Source of the DNA: JAODBQ01 sp047602055
GTDB lineage: Bacteria; Actinomycetota; Acidimicrobiia; Acidimicrobiales; Ilumatobacteraceae
Assembly (NCBI GenBank): GCA_047602055.1
Contig: JASGIG010000001.1
Location: forward strand, 2,170,001 to 2,234,000
Reading direction: 5' to 3'
Length of the DNA: 64,000 bases
Position numbers and translations under genes: made by a program. The notes under the pieces are model-generated. The model ran no database searches. It worked only from the letters and a program-made list of their open reading frames with translations, and was not told the origin of the DNA. Below are positions 16,981 to 26,952 of the stretch, in pieces (the first letter of the stretch is position 1; each line of letters starts with the position of its first letter).

Positions 16981-17607
16981 TCAGGGCACGTCGCGGTGGT
17001 AGGGGATGCCGAGGGCGTTGCAGTACAGGCGGGTGAGGTGCACGGCGAGGTCGTCCAGGTCGCCGCGCTCCTCGAGCACGACGGTGACGTAGGCGGTGCG
17101 GTTGACCATCGAGCCGAGGATCTCGGCCGCGAACCGGGCGTCGATGGTGGCGGACACCGCGCCGCGAGCCTGCCAGCGGGCGATCGCCGCGGTGTTGCGC
17201 TCGATCCAGCGGACCCGCACGGTGCGACGGATCTCGGCCAGTGCCGGCGAGAGCGTGGCCGCCTGCTCGACCGCGGCCATGAGCCGACCGTTGCGCGCGT
17301 AGGCCAGCAGGTAGCCACGGTTGGTCCGCTCGATGCGCTCGGATAGGGCGGCGCCGGTGACGGGGAGCGCGTCCGTGGTTGTGGCGAACTCGTCGAACAA
17401 CTCGCCGACGATCTCCGCGAACACCTGCTCCTTGGAGTCGAAGTAGGTGTAGAAGGTCCCGTGGGCCACGTCGGCGCGCGCGACGATCTGGTTGACGCTG
17501 GTGTCCTGGAACCCGTTGCACTCGAACAGCTCGCGCGCCGCGGTCTTCACCTTCTGGCGGGTGCGTGCGCCGCGTGCGGTCGTCGGTGGCGGCAGGGCAC
17601 GGATCAC
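16981..17607 (-). CDS. TetR family transcriptional regulator
   Basis: A 208-residue regulator. The N-terminal helix-turn-helix is standard: ARELFECNGFQDTSVNQIV, then ADVAHGTFYTYFDSKEQVF. The C-terminal ligand domain is of the larger, KstR/FadR-like sort. It starts at the GTG at 17607 (a TTG at 17616 is an alternative) and is divergent from the acyl-CoA synthetase gene. The 117-bp gap between them holds an inverted pair GGACCG/CGGTCC (17629 to 17655), a candidate operator. Control of the synthetase, and perhaps of the PTE/SDR genes, is likely. Confidence 0.85.
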   Translation of the reverse strand: MIRALPPPTTARGARTRQKVKTAARELFECNGFQDTSVNQIVARADVAHGTFYTYFDSKEQVFAEIVGELFDEFATTTDALPVTGAALSERIERTNRGYLLAYARNGRLMAAVEQAATLSPALAEIRRTVRVRWIERNTAAIARWQARGAVSATIDARFAAEILGSMVNRTAYVTVVLEERGDLDDLAVHLTRLYCNALGIPYHRDVP

Positions 17608-17724
17608 TCCGATCAACCGTAGCAACGCGGACCGTGTCGGCCGCCGCCGGTCCACGGGGGTGTCACTACGCTCGTGCCGTCGGCAGGCCGTGGGGCGGCA
17701 TGCCCAGCACCGCAGGGGGAGACC

Positions 17725-19257
17725 GTGACCATCGTCAAGGAAGGCCGGACACCGCGGATCGTGCCGTTCGACATGAGCGGCGTGGAGCGTGGCGACGACG
17801 GCGTGCTGCGCTACCGGGACCTGCCGGCGTCGCTCCAGGCGATGCTGCGCGCCTCGGTCGAGGCGGCGCCCGACAAGGAGGCCGTGGTCGTCGTCGGCGG
17901 ACCGCGGGTCACGTACCAGCAGGTGTGGGACCGCTCGGCGCGCGTCGCCGGCGGCCTGCGCGCCGCCGGGGTGCAGGCCGGCGACCGCGTGGCCATCCGG
18001 TACCCGAACGGCGCCGACTGGGTGCTCGCGTTCTGGGGCACGCTCATGGCCGGCGCCGTCGTCGTCCCGGTGAACACACGGTTCTCCGACGCCGAGGTGG
18101 AGTACGTCGTCGCCGACTCCGGTGCGTCGTACGTGTTCGAGCCGGATGCCCCGCTGCCCGACGGCGAGCCGTACGTCGACGAGTCGGCAGGGCCCGCCAC
18201 GCTGGCGGCGATCTTCTACACCAGCGGCACCACGGGGTTCCCCAAGGGGGCGATGACCACCCACGAGAACTTCCTGTCGAACAGCGAGACCTGCCGGCGG
18301 ATCATGGGCTTCCCCGACGACGTCGACCTGCGCAACCTGGTCTCGGTGCCGCTGTTCCACGTCACCGGCTGCAACAGCCAGATGATCGTCACCACCCACG
18401 TCGCCGGCACCGTGGTGATCATGCCGGTGTTCGACGTTCAGCAGTTCCTGCGCACGACCGTCGACGAGCGGATCAACATCCTCACGTCCGTCCCGGCGAT
18501 CTACTGGTTGGCGATGAGCCAGGCGAACTTCGCCGAGTTCGACATGAGCGGCGTTCGCTGGGTGACCTACGGCGGCGCGCCGACGGCGCCGGACGTCGTG
18601 GCCCAGATCCGTGCGTCGTTCCCCAACGCACGGCTCGGCAACGGGTTCGGCCTCACCGAGACGTCGTCGGTGTCCACGTTCCTGCCCGACGAATACGCCG
18701 AGCTCCGGCCGGAGACGGTCGGCTTCGCCGCCCCGCCGGTCGAGGTCGACCTGGACGCCGTCGACGAGAGCTCCGGCGTCGGCGAACTGTTGATCCGTGG
18801 TCAGAACATCGTCGCCGGCTACTGGAACAAGCCGGAGCAGACCGCGGCGACGTTCGTCGACGGCTGGCTCCACACCGGCGACCTGGCGCGGATCGACGAC
18901 GACGGCTTCGTCCAGATCGTCGACCGCATGAAGGACATGGTCAACCGCGGCGGTGAGAACGTCTACTGCGTCGAGGTGGAGAACGCCCTTGCCCAGCACC
19001 CCGACGTGTTCGAGGTCGCGGTCATCGGCGTGCCCGACGAGATGATGGGGGAGAAGGTCGGTGCGGTGGTCGTGCTGCGGCCCGACACGACCGCCGACGC
19101 GGCGGCGATCCGGGCGTTCGCCAAGGAGCACATCGCCGACTTCAAGGCGCCGCAGTACGTCACGTTCCGCGACGAGCCGCTGCCGCGCAACCCGGGCGGC
19201 AAGGTGCTCAAGCCGGTGCTCCGCAAGGAGACCCAATGGGGTGAGCAACTCCGCTGA
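17725..19257 (+). CDS. AMP-forming acyl-CoA synthetase (FadD-like)
   Basis: A 510-residue ANL-superfamily ligase. The P-loop is YTSGTTGFPKGA near 170-181, the adenylate motif is GFGLTETS near 309, the hinge is GWLHTGDLARIDDDGFVQIVDR near 375, and the catalytic Lys lies in NPGGKVLK near 492. It activates a carboxylic acid to its CoA ester. The start is the GTG at 17725, preceded by AGGGGGA; the longer frame upstream has no family similarity. It is probably regulated by the divergent TetR and feeds the acyl-CoA enzymes nearby. Confidence 0.88.
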   Translation: MTIVKEGRTPRIVPFDMSGVERGDDGVLRYRDLPASLQAMLRASVEAAPDKEAVVVVGGPRVTYQQVWDRSARVAGGLRAAGVQAGDRVAIRYPNGADWVLAFWGTLMAGAVVVPVNTRFSDAEVEYVVADSGASYVFEPDAPLPDGEPYVDESAGPATLAAIFYTSGTTGFPKGAMTTHENFLSNSETCRRIMGFPDDVDLRNLVSVPLFHVTGCNSQMIVTTHVAGTVVIMPVFDVQQFLRTTVDERINILTSVPAIYWLAMSQANFAEFDMSGVRWVTYGGAPTAPDVVAQIRASFPNARLGNGFGLTETSSVSTFLPDEYAELRPETVGFAAPPVEVDLDAVDESSGVGELLIRGQNIVAGYWNKPEQTAATFVDGWLHTGDLARIDDDGFVQIVDRMKDMVNRGGENVYCVEVENALAQHPDVFEVAVIGVPDEMMGEKVGAVVVLRPDTTADAAAIRAFAKEHIADFKAPQYVTFRDEPLPRNPGGKVLKPVLRKETQWGEQLR

Positions 19258-19441
19258 CGAGTGCGCCGGACACTCAAGTTGACAGGGGTGTCGACCGACC
19301 GTCAGAGTAGCGAGGCGGCAGGGATGAGGGTCGTGAACCCGTGGCGCAGCAGGCGCGCTCTCCACTCGAGGGTCGTCTGCCGTTCTGCACAATCATTTGA
19401 TCGCCCCGGCAGGCCGGGGAACTAACACCGGGGGGAAGTTG
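19258..19441 (+). promoter_or_regulatory. Leader region of the ABC transporter operon
   Basis: This 184-bp gap has a TTGACA hexamer at 19279-19284 without a good -10 box at 17-18 bp, the short dyad GACA-GGGG-TGTC over it, and a hairpin CCCCGGC-AG-GCCGGGG about 25 bp before the start codon. A strong GGGGGGAAG ribosome site follows. The assignments are tentative. Confidence 0.3.
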
Positions 19442-20818
19442 ATGAGTCTCGAGGACGCTGCCTACCAAGGGTCGTCTCGTCGTGAGCTGCTGAAGCGCTT
19501 CGGCTTGGCGGGCGTGGGCCTTGCCGTCGGCGGAGGACTGCTCGCCGCCTGCGGCTCGGACGACAAGAAGAGCTCGTCGTCGAGCCCCAGCGCGAACAGC
19601 GCCGGTGGCGGCGGCGCGTCCGACGCGGAGATCGGCGCCAAGCTGGTCGAGCTGTTGAAGGTCGACTCGGCGCACGCCGGGAAGGGCGTGACCTGGGAGA
19701 TGGGCTCCGTGCTGGCGCTGACCGGGCCGGGCTCCTTCTACGGCAAGACGATGACCCGCGGGACCGACCTGGCCGTCAAGCACATCAAGGCGGCCGGTGG
19801 CCCGGACATCAAGGTCACGGTGCTCGACCACAAGAGCGGTGACGCCCAGGCCGGGGTCGACGCGATGCGCCAGCTCGGGGCGAAGAAGATCCCCGCGAAG
19901 CTCGCCTCGTACTGCGACGATCTCGGCGCGATGCTCCCCGGAACCGAGCAGTACAAGATGTTCACGCTCGACGGTGGCGGCGGCACGAGCGTCTTCGCCC
20001 AGGGCAAGCCGTACTTCTACGGCACCCGTGCGATCACGCCGCAGGACGCCGTGCCGGGCCTGTTGAAGTACATCAAAGCGAAGCTGCCGGACGTGAAGAA
20101 GCTCGGCTACATCACGTGGGACCTCGGTGAGGAGATCAACAACACCGGCAAGGACACGTTGTTGAAGATGGCCGAGGCCGAGGGCTACGAGTTCAACGGC
20201 CTCTTCGAGTTCTATCCGGTCGGTGCGTCGGACTACTCGACGTTGATCCCGAAGATCAAGGCGAACCTGCCCGACGCGCTCATCGCCTACGGCTCGGGTC
20301 AGGATCCGGGGCACTTCTCGTCGCAGTGGTACACGAGCGGTGGCAAGCTCTGCCCGTTCTTCGGCTTCGAGTACACCCCTGACGGGCTCAACGCCTCCAA
20401 GGGCGCCTACGACAAGTACGGCTTCACGTTCGCCGCCGACTACTTCGACGAGTCGGTCGGTGTGAACCCGCTCGCCAAGCTGTTCATCACCGAGTTCCAG
20501 GCGGCGTACGGCGAGCTGCCGGACTTCTACGCCGCGAACTTCTACGAGAACACGTTGGCGATGTGGGACGTCATCCGGCGCGTGCTGGCCAAGGGTGGCG
20601 ACATCAACGACGGCGATCAGCTCGACAAGGCCTTCCAGGAGACCTTCGCGGCAGCGAGCGTCTACGGCGGTGACGAGACCACGGTCGGCGAGTACCAGCT
20701 CGACCGGACCACGCACTCCGTGCTGCGCCGGCCGATGGGCGTGTTCGAGCGCAAGGACGGCAAGGTCACGTCGCTGGCGTACTACAACATCAACGGCGAC
20801 GACTTCCGCCTCGCCTGA
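19442..20818 (+). CDS. ABC transporter substrate-binding lipoprotein (LivJ/K type)
   Basis: A 458-residue periplasmic-binding protein of the branched-chain amino acid/amide family. The signal peptide has a twin-arginine stretch (SRRELLKRFGLAG) and a lipobox LLAAC near residue 36, so it is probably a Tat-exported lipoprotein. The mature part begins with a Ser-rich linker and then the GSVLALTGPGSFYGKTM region that binds ligand in this family. First gene of a complete Liv-type operon; the neighbouring acyl-CoA synthetase suggests an organic acid, amide or amino acid ligand. Confidence 0.88.
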   Translation: MSLEDAAYQGSSRRELLKRFGLAGVGLAVGGGLLAACGSDDKKSSSSSPSANSAGGGGASDAEIGAKLVELLKVDSAHAGKGVTWEMGSVLALTGPGSFYGKTMTRGTDLAVKHIKAAGGPDIKVTVLDHKSGDAQAGVDAMRQLGAKKIPAKLASYCDDLGAMLPGTEQYKMFTLDGGGGTSVFAQGKPYFYGTRAITPQDAVPGLLKYIKAKLPDVKKLGYITWDLGEEINNTGKDTLLKMAEAEGYEFNGLFEFYPVGASDYSTLIPKIKANLPDALIAYGSGQDPGHFSSQWYTSGGKLCPFFGFEYTPDGLNASKGAYDKYGFTFAADYFDESVGVNPLAKLFITEFQAAYGELPDFYAANFYENTLAMWDVIRRVLAKGGDINDGDQLDKAFQETFAAASVYGGDETTVGEYQLDRTTHSVLRRPMGVFERKDGKVTSLAYYNINGDDFRLA

Positions 20819-20836
20819 GACAGCAGCTGTCAGCCC

Positions 20837-20876
20837 GCGACGACGTCACCGAGCACGCGCTCGGTGACGTCGTCGC
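20837..20876 (+). terminator. Perfect 18-bp hairpin between substrate-binding and permease genes
   Basis: Arms GCGACGACGTCACCGAGC and GCTCGGTGACGTCGTCGC pair without mismatch around a 4-base loop ACGC, 18 bp after the stop and 21 bp before the next start. Its place after a binding-protein gene suggests partial termination or 3'-end protection, which would keep binding protein in excess over membrane parts. Confidence 0.65.
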
Positions 20877-20897
20877 CTGTCCAGAGGAGCGGTTTCC

Positions 20898-21815
20898 TTG
20901 CTCGCAGTGACCTTCGACACGGCCCGCCAACTCTTCGCCTCCGGGATCGTCAACGGCGCCTCGTACGGGTTGGTCGGTGTCGCCTTCGCCCTGATCCTCG
21001 GGGTGACCGGCCGCTTCCACTACGCCTTCGGCATGCTCTACACGCTGACGGCGTACCTCGTCTTCACGTTCTTCGCGCGGGTCGAGCTGCCGTTCCTGCT
21101 CTCGGTGGTGATCGGCATCGCCCTCGTCACCGTGCTCGGGGTGCTCATCGAGCGGTGGATCTACCGGCCGTTGGCGGCGCGGGCCGGAGGGAGCGCGTTA
21201 CTCGCGATCTTCGTCGCGTCGCTCGGCCTGGGCATCGGCGGATCGAACTTCATCCAGATCTTCTGGGGTGCCCAGACGCACGCCATGCTGGGCATCTCGA
21301 TCGATCCGGTGACGATCCTCGGGGCGACGGTGATCAACATCGACGTCTACGCCGTGATCGCCAGCGTCGTGCTGGTCGCCGCGCTGGCCTCGGTGCTGAA
21401 GTTCACGGGGCTGGGCCGCTCGATCAAGGCAACGCGCAGCAACCCGGACATGGCGCTGTTCATCGGTGTCGACCCGGGTCGCATCTATCTCACGGTGTTC
21501 GCCATCGCCACGGCGTTCGGTGGGGTCGCCGCGGTGTTCTCCGGGCTGAAGTACAGCGTCGAACCGACGATGGGCTTCCGGCCCGTCGTGCTGGCCTTCG
21601 TGGTCGCCTTCCTCGGTGGTACCGCCAGCTCGCCGGTCAGGGTCTTCATCACCGGCGTGGTCATCGGGTTGATCGAGACCATCAGCTCGATCTGGCTCTC
21701 GGTGCGATGGACGCAGCTGGTCGTCTTCGTCATCCTCGTCGCCTACCTCACCTGGATGGCGTTCAAGGGCAGCCTGTTCGCCAAGCTCCGCCTGCTCCGG
21801 CCGCGGACGTCGTAG
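20898..21815 (+). CDS. livH: Branched-chain amino acid-type ABC permease
   Basis: A 305-residue LivH-type permease with about eight hydrophobic helices. The opening ASGIVNGASYGLVGVAFALILGVTG and the sequence GLGRSIKATRSNPDMALFIGVD (coupling region for the ATPase) are characteristic. The TTG at 20898, 8 bp after AGAGGAGC, is the start. It pairs with the LivM half of the next protein to form the membrane channel. Confidence 0.88.
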   Translation: MLAVTFDTARQLFASGIVNGASYGLVGVAFALILGVTGRFHYAFGMLYTLTAYLVFTFFARVELPFLLSVVIGIALVTVLGVLIERWIYRPLAARAGGSALLAIFVASLGLGIGGSNFIQIFWGAQTHAMLGISIDPVTILGATVINIDVYAVIASVVLVAALASVLKFTGLGRSIKATRSNPDMALFIGVDPGRIYLTVFAIATAFGGVAAVFSGLKYSVEPTMGFRPVVLAFVVAFLGGTASSPVRVFITGVVIGLIETISSIWLSVRWTQLVVFVILVAYLTWMAFKGSLFAKLRLLRPRTS

Positions 21816-21825
21816 GGGATCACTC

Positions 21826-23596
<1,771 letters not shown>

Positions 23597-23613
<17 letters not shown>

Positions 23614-24328
23614 TCCCACCGTCGAGCAGGCCGCGCTGCTCGACGTCCGCCAACTGAACTGCGCGTACGGTCGCAAGCAGGTCGTCTTCGACCTCTCGAT
23701 GCGCATCGCCCAGGGTGAGGTCGTCTCGCTCTTCGGCCACAACGGTGCCGGGAAGACGACCGTGATCAAGAACGTCCTGGGCGCCTACCGGCCGCGCTCC
23801 GGCGCGGTGGTCTACGACGGGGCGGACATCACCGGTGACTCGCCGCGGGCCAACGTCGGTCGTGGGATGGCACTCATCCCGTCGGAACGCTTCGTGTTCG
23901 GTGATCTCAGCGTCCACGACAACCTGTTGCTCGGCGCGGCGAACGCGCCCGTCGACCGGCGCGAGGCGCTGCTGCAGCAGGTGTACGAGCTGTTCCCGAT
24001 CCTCGTCGAACGGAGCAAGCAGCTGGCGGGGACGATGTCCGGCGGCCAGCAGCGGATGGTCAGCCTCGGCTTGGCGCTGATGACCGCACCGCGCCTGCTG
24101 CTGCTCGACGAGCCGTCGCTGGGGCTCGCCCCGGCCGTCGTGCAGCAGATCTTCACGGCCGTCAGGGAGCTGGCTGATCAGGGCCTCACGGTGCTGCTGC
24201 TCGAGCAGAACGTCGGTCAGGCGCTGAAGATCTCCGACCGCGCCTACGTGATGCGTGGCGGCCGGATGATTCTCGAGGAGTCGGTCGAGGAGATGCGGGC
24301 TCGCGAGTCCTACTGGGACCTGTTCTGA
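23597..24328 (+). CDS. livF: ABC transporter ATP-binding protein (LivF type)
   Basis: A 243-residue ATPase. Walker A GHNGAGKTT lies near 48-56, signature MSGGQQR near 147, Walker B LLLLDEPSLGLAP near 170 and the switch His position is Gln (LLEQN), normal for LivF. It begins at a TTG inside the end of the fused gene (17-bp overlap), with GCGGAGG as ribosome site, so translation is coupled. It completes the transporter with the fused ATPase half. Confidence 0.88.
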
Positions 24329-24358
24329 CCATCCCGATGTGATCGAGGGCCGGGCGCG

Positions 24359-24395
24359 CCGAGGGCCCGGCCGTCGGTGACGACCGGGCCCTCGG
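24359..24395. terminator. Bidirectional hairpin terminator
   Basis: The arms CCGAGGGCCCGG (24359-24370) and CCGGGCCCTCGG (24384-24395) match perfectly over 12 bp around a 13-base loop. The hairpin lies between the convergent livF and PEP carboxykinase genes, so it probably serves both. Confidence 0.75.
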
Positions 24396-24409
24396 GGAGG
24401 ACGTTCAGC

Positions 24410-26206
24410 TCAGGCGTTGGCGAGCTTGGCGTCGAGCTGGTCGAGCGCAAGGCCGAGCTGCGCCGGGAGGCGATCGCCGAACTGGGCGAAGTGCTGGCGG
24501 ATCTGGGGGATCGCGTCCTTCCACCCGGCGGCGTCGACCGAGAGCAGCTCGTGCAGGTCGTCGGCGGACACGTCGAGACCGCTGGTGTCCAGGTCGGACT
24601 CACCCGGCAGCAGGCCGATCGGCGTCTCCACGGCGCCGGCCGAGCCGTTGACCCGCTCGAACACCCACTTCAGCACGCGGCTGTTCTCGCCGAAGCCCGG
24701 CCACAGGAAGCGGCCGTCCTCGTCACGGCGGAACCAGTTGACGAAGAAGATCTTCGGCAGGTTCGACGCGTCGGTCGACTTGCCGATCGACAGCCAGTGG
24801 TTGAAGTAGTCGGCCATGTTGTAACCGCAGAACGGCAGCATCGCCATCGGGTCGAAGCGCAGCTGGCCGACGGCGCCGGCGGCCGCAGCTGTCGTCTCCG
24901 AGGCCATCGTCGAGCCGAGGAACACGCCGTGCTCCCAGTCGAACGCCTGGGTGACGAGCGGGACGGTCGTGCGCCGGCGGCCACCGAACAGGATGGCGCT
25001 GATCGGCACGCCGGCCGGGTCCTGCCACTCCGGGGCGGCGCACGGGCACTGCGAGGCGGGGGCGGTGAAGCGGGCGTTCGGGTGGGCGGCCGGGGTCTCC
25101 GTCTCCGGCGTCCACTGGTTGCCCTTCCAGTCGGTGGCGCGGGCCGGCTTGGTGTCGCTCATGCCCTCCCACCACACGTCGCCCTCGGAGGTGAGTGCGG
25201 TGTTGGTGAAGATGCAGTTGCCCCAGAGGGTCTCCATCGCGTTGGCGTTGGTGTCCCAGCCGGTGCCGGGGGCGACGCCGAAGAACCCGGCCTCCGGGTT
25301 GATCGCGTAGAGACGGCCGTCCTCGCCGAACTTCATCCAGCAGATGTCGTCACCGATCGTCTCGGCCTTCCAGCCGGGGATCGTCGGCACGAGCATCGCC
25401 AGGTTCGTCTTGCCGCACGCCGACGGGAAGGCCGCGGCGATGTACTTGGCCTCGCCCTGCGGGTTGGTCAGCTTGAGGATCAGCATGTGCTCGGCGAGCC
25501 AGCCGTCGTCACGGGCCATCGTCGAGGCGATGCGCAACGCGAAGCACTTCTTGCCGAGCAGGGCGTTGCCGCCGTAGCCCGAGCCGTACGACCAGATCTC
25601 CCGGGTCTCGGGGAAGTGGACGATGTACTTGTTGTCCGGGTTGCACGGCCAGGCCACGTCGGCCTCGCCCTCGGCCAGCGGGGCGCCGACGGAGTGCAGG
25701 CAGGGGACCCAGTCGCCACCGCCGAGCACGTCGAGCGCGCCCTGGCCCATGCGGGTCATGATCCGCATGCTCACCGCGACGTAGGCGCTGTCGGTGAGCT
25801 GCACGCCGATGTGGGCGATGGGCGAGCCGAGCGGACCCATGCTGAACGGCACGACGTACATCGTGCGGCCCTTCATGCACCCGGTGTAGAGGCCCTTCAT
25901 CTCGGCGCGCATGCCGTCCGGGTCACGCCAGTTGTTGTTCGGGCCGGCGTCGACCTCGTTCAGGCTGCAGATGAACGTGCGGTCCTCGACGCGGGCGACG
26001 TCGCCCGGGTCGCTGTGCGCCCAGTAGCTGTTCGGGCGCTTGGCCTCGTCGAGGCGGGTGAACGTGCCCGAGTCGACCAGTTCCTGGGCCAGGCGGTCGT
26101 ACTCCTCTGCGGAGCCGTCGCACCAGTACACCTCGTCGGGCTGCATGATCACTGCCCACTCGTCGACCCAGTCACGAAGACGCTGGTTGGTCGTAGTGCC
26201 GCTCAT
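24410..26206 (-). CDS. pckG: Phosphoenolpyruvate carboxykinase (GTP)
   Basis: A 598-residue enzyme of the GTP-dependent class (about 600 residues). The P-loop is FPSACGKTNLAM near 275, the metal-binding region GDDICWMKFGEDGRLYAINPE follows, and the hyper-reactive Cys lies in the ACGK stretch. The sequence RPNSYWAHSDPGDVARVEDRTFICS near the N-terminus is class-specific. It converts oxaloacetate and GTP to phosphoenolpyruvate, the entry to gluconeogenesis during growth on acids or lipids, which fits the acyl-CoA genes around. An AGGAGCACC leader precedes the ATG at 26206. Confidence 0.95.
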   Translation of the reverse strand: MSGTTTNQRLRDWVDEWAVIMQPDEVYWCDGSAEEYDRLAQELVDSGTFTRLDEAKRPNSYWAHSDPGDVARVEDRTFICSLNEVDAGPNNNWRDPDGMRAEMKGLYTGCMKGRTMYVVPFSMGPLGSPIAHIGVQLTDSAYVAVSMRIMTRMGQGALDVLGGGDWVPCLHSVGAPLAEGEADVAWPCNPDNKYIVHFPETREIWSYGSGYGGNALLGKKCFALRIASTMARDDGWLAEHMLILKLTNPQGEAKYIAAAFPSACGKTNLAMLVPTIPGWKAETIGDDICWMKFGEDGRLYAINPEAGFFGVAPGTGWDTNANAMETLWGNCIFTNTALTSEGDVWWEGMSDTKPARATDWKGNQWTPETETPAAHPNARFTAPASQCPCAAPEWQDPAGVPISAILFGGRRRTTVPLVTQAFDWEHGVFLGSTMASETTAAAAGAVGQLRFDPMAMLPFCGYNMADYFNHWLSIGKSTDASNLPKIFFVNWFRRDEDGRFLWPGFGENSRVLKWVFERVNGSAGAVETPIGLLPGESDLDTSGLDVSADDLHELLSVDAAGWKDAIPQIRQHFAQFGDRLPAQLGLALDQLDAKLANA

Positions 26207-26278
26207 CCTGAGGTGCTCCTGTCTCGCCGCGGCATTGCGGCGTGATGCGGATCTTTGGGGTTGTCGGGCGCGCCCCGG

Positions 26279-26503
26279 TCAGCTGCCGGGCGTGTCCATG
26301 TCGCGCTCGCTCCCGAGACGCAAGGTCGTGGCCCGCCCCTCGTCGTCGAGGTCGAAGACGACGCGCTGACCTTGCCGCAGCATGCGGAACAGGGAGCCGT
26401 CGAGTGCGTTCGCGGCGAGGTCGTACTCTGTGAGATCCGCCGTGTCGCGGACCACGCTGCCGATCCCGGTGGCGGGGTCGTAGCTCTTGATGACGCCCTG
26501 CAT
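26279..26503 (-). CDS. Cold-shock-like small protein
   Basis: A 74-residue protein resembling a divergent cold-shock domain: MQGVIKSYDPATGIGSVVRD at the start parallels the usual MxGxVKWFNxxKGFGFI, and QRVVFDLDDEGRATTLRL closes the barrel. The RNP1 aromatic residues are replaced, so nucleic-acid binding may be weak. It lies between pckG and rpmB on the same strand; a role in RNA chaperoning is inferred only from the fold. Confidence 0.6.
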   Translation of the reverse strand: MQGVIKSYDPATGIGSVVRDTADLTEYDLAANALDGSLFRMLRQGQRVVFDLDDEGRATTLRLGSERDMDTPGS

Positions 26504-26532
26504 GACCGGTTCCTCGCTGTGCTCGGGCCGGC

Positions 26533-26724
26533 TCAGCCGGCCTTGACGACCTTGCCGCTCTTGATGCACCCGGTGCAGACGTAGAGCCGCTTCGGGGCGC
26601 CGCCGACGAGGGCGCGCACCCGCTGCACGTTCGGGTTCCAGCGACGCTTGGTGCGCCGGTGCGAGTGGGAGACCGACATGCCCCAGCTCGGGTGCTTCCC
26701 ACAGATGTCACAAACGGCTGCCAT
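26533..26724 (-). CDS. rpmB: 50S ribosomal protein L28
   Basis: A 63-residue L28 with both zinc-type Cys pairs (CDICGK and CTGC). The core VSHSHRRTKRRWNPNVQRVR is unmistakable. It binds 23S rRNA in the large subunit. The ATG at 26724 is chosen; the longer frame adds residues without similarity. It is divergent from recG, the usual neighbour. Confidence 0.95.
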   Translation of the reverse strand: MAAVCDICGKHPSWGMSVSHSHRRTKRRWNPNVQRVRALVGGAPKRLYVCTGCIKSGKVVKAG

Positions 26725-26952
26725 GGCACTACTTCCAGAGGTGTCGACGAGATGTCCGGAACGTGCGCTCCGAACGGTCACCCGAGGCTATCAGCGGGGT
26801 GTCACAACCGACCAAGCTCGCTCGGGCGCTACGCCCATTCGAGTTGTCGATGTGGCGCATTGCTGCGACTGATCGCTCGTGCCCACACGGACGACGCCGG
26901 CCCAGGTCGGGGCGACGGCCGGGCGCGCACCCCCTCGATATGTTCGGGGCCG

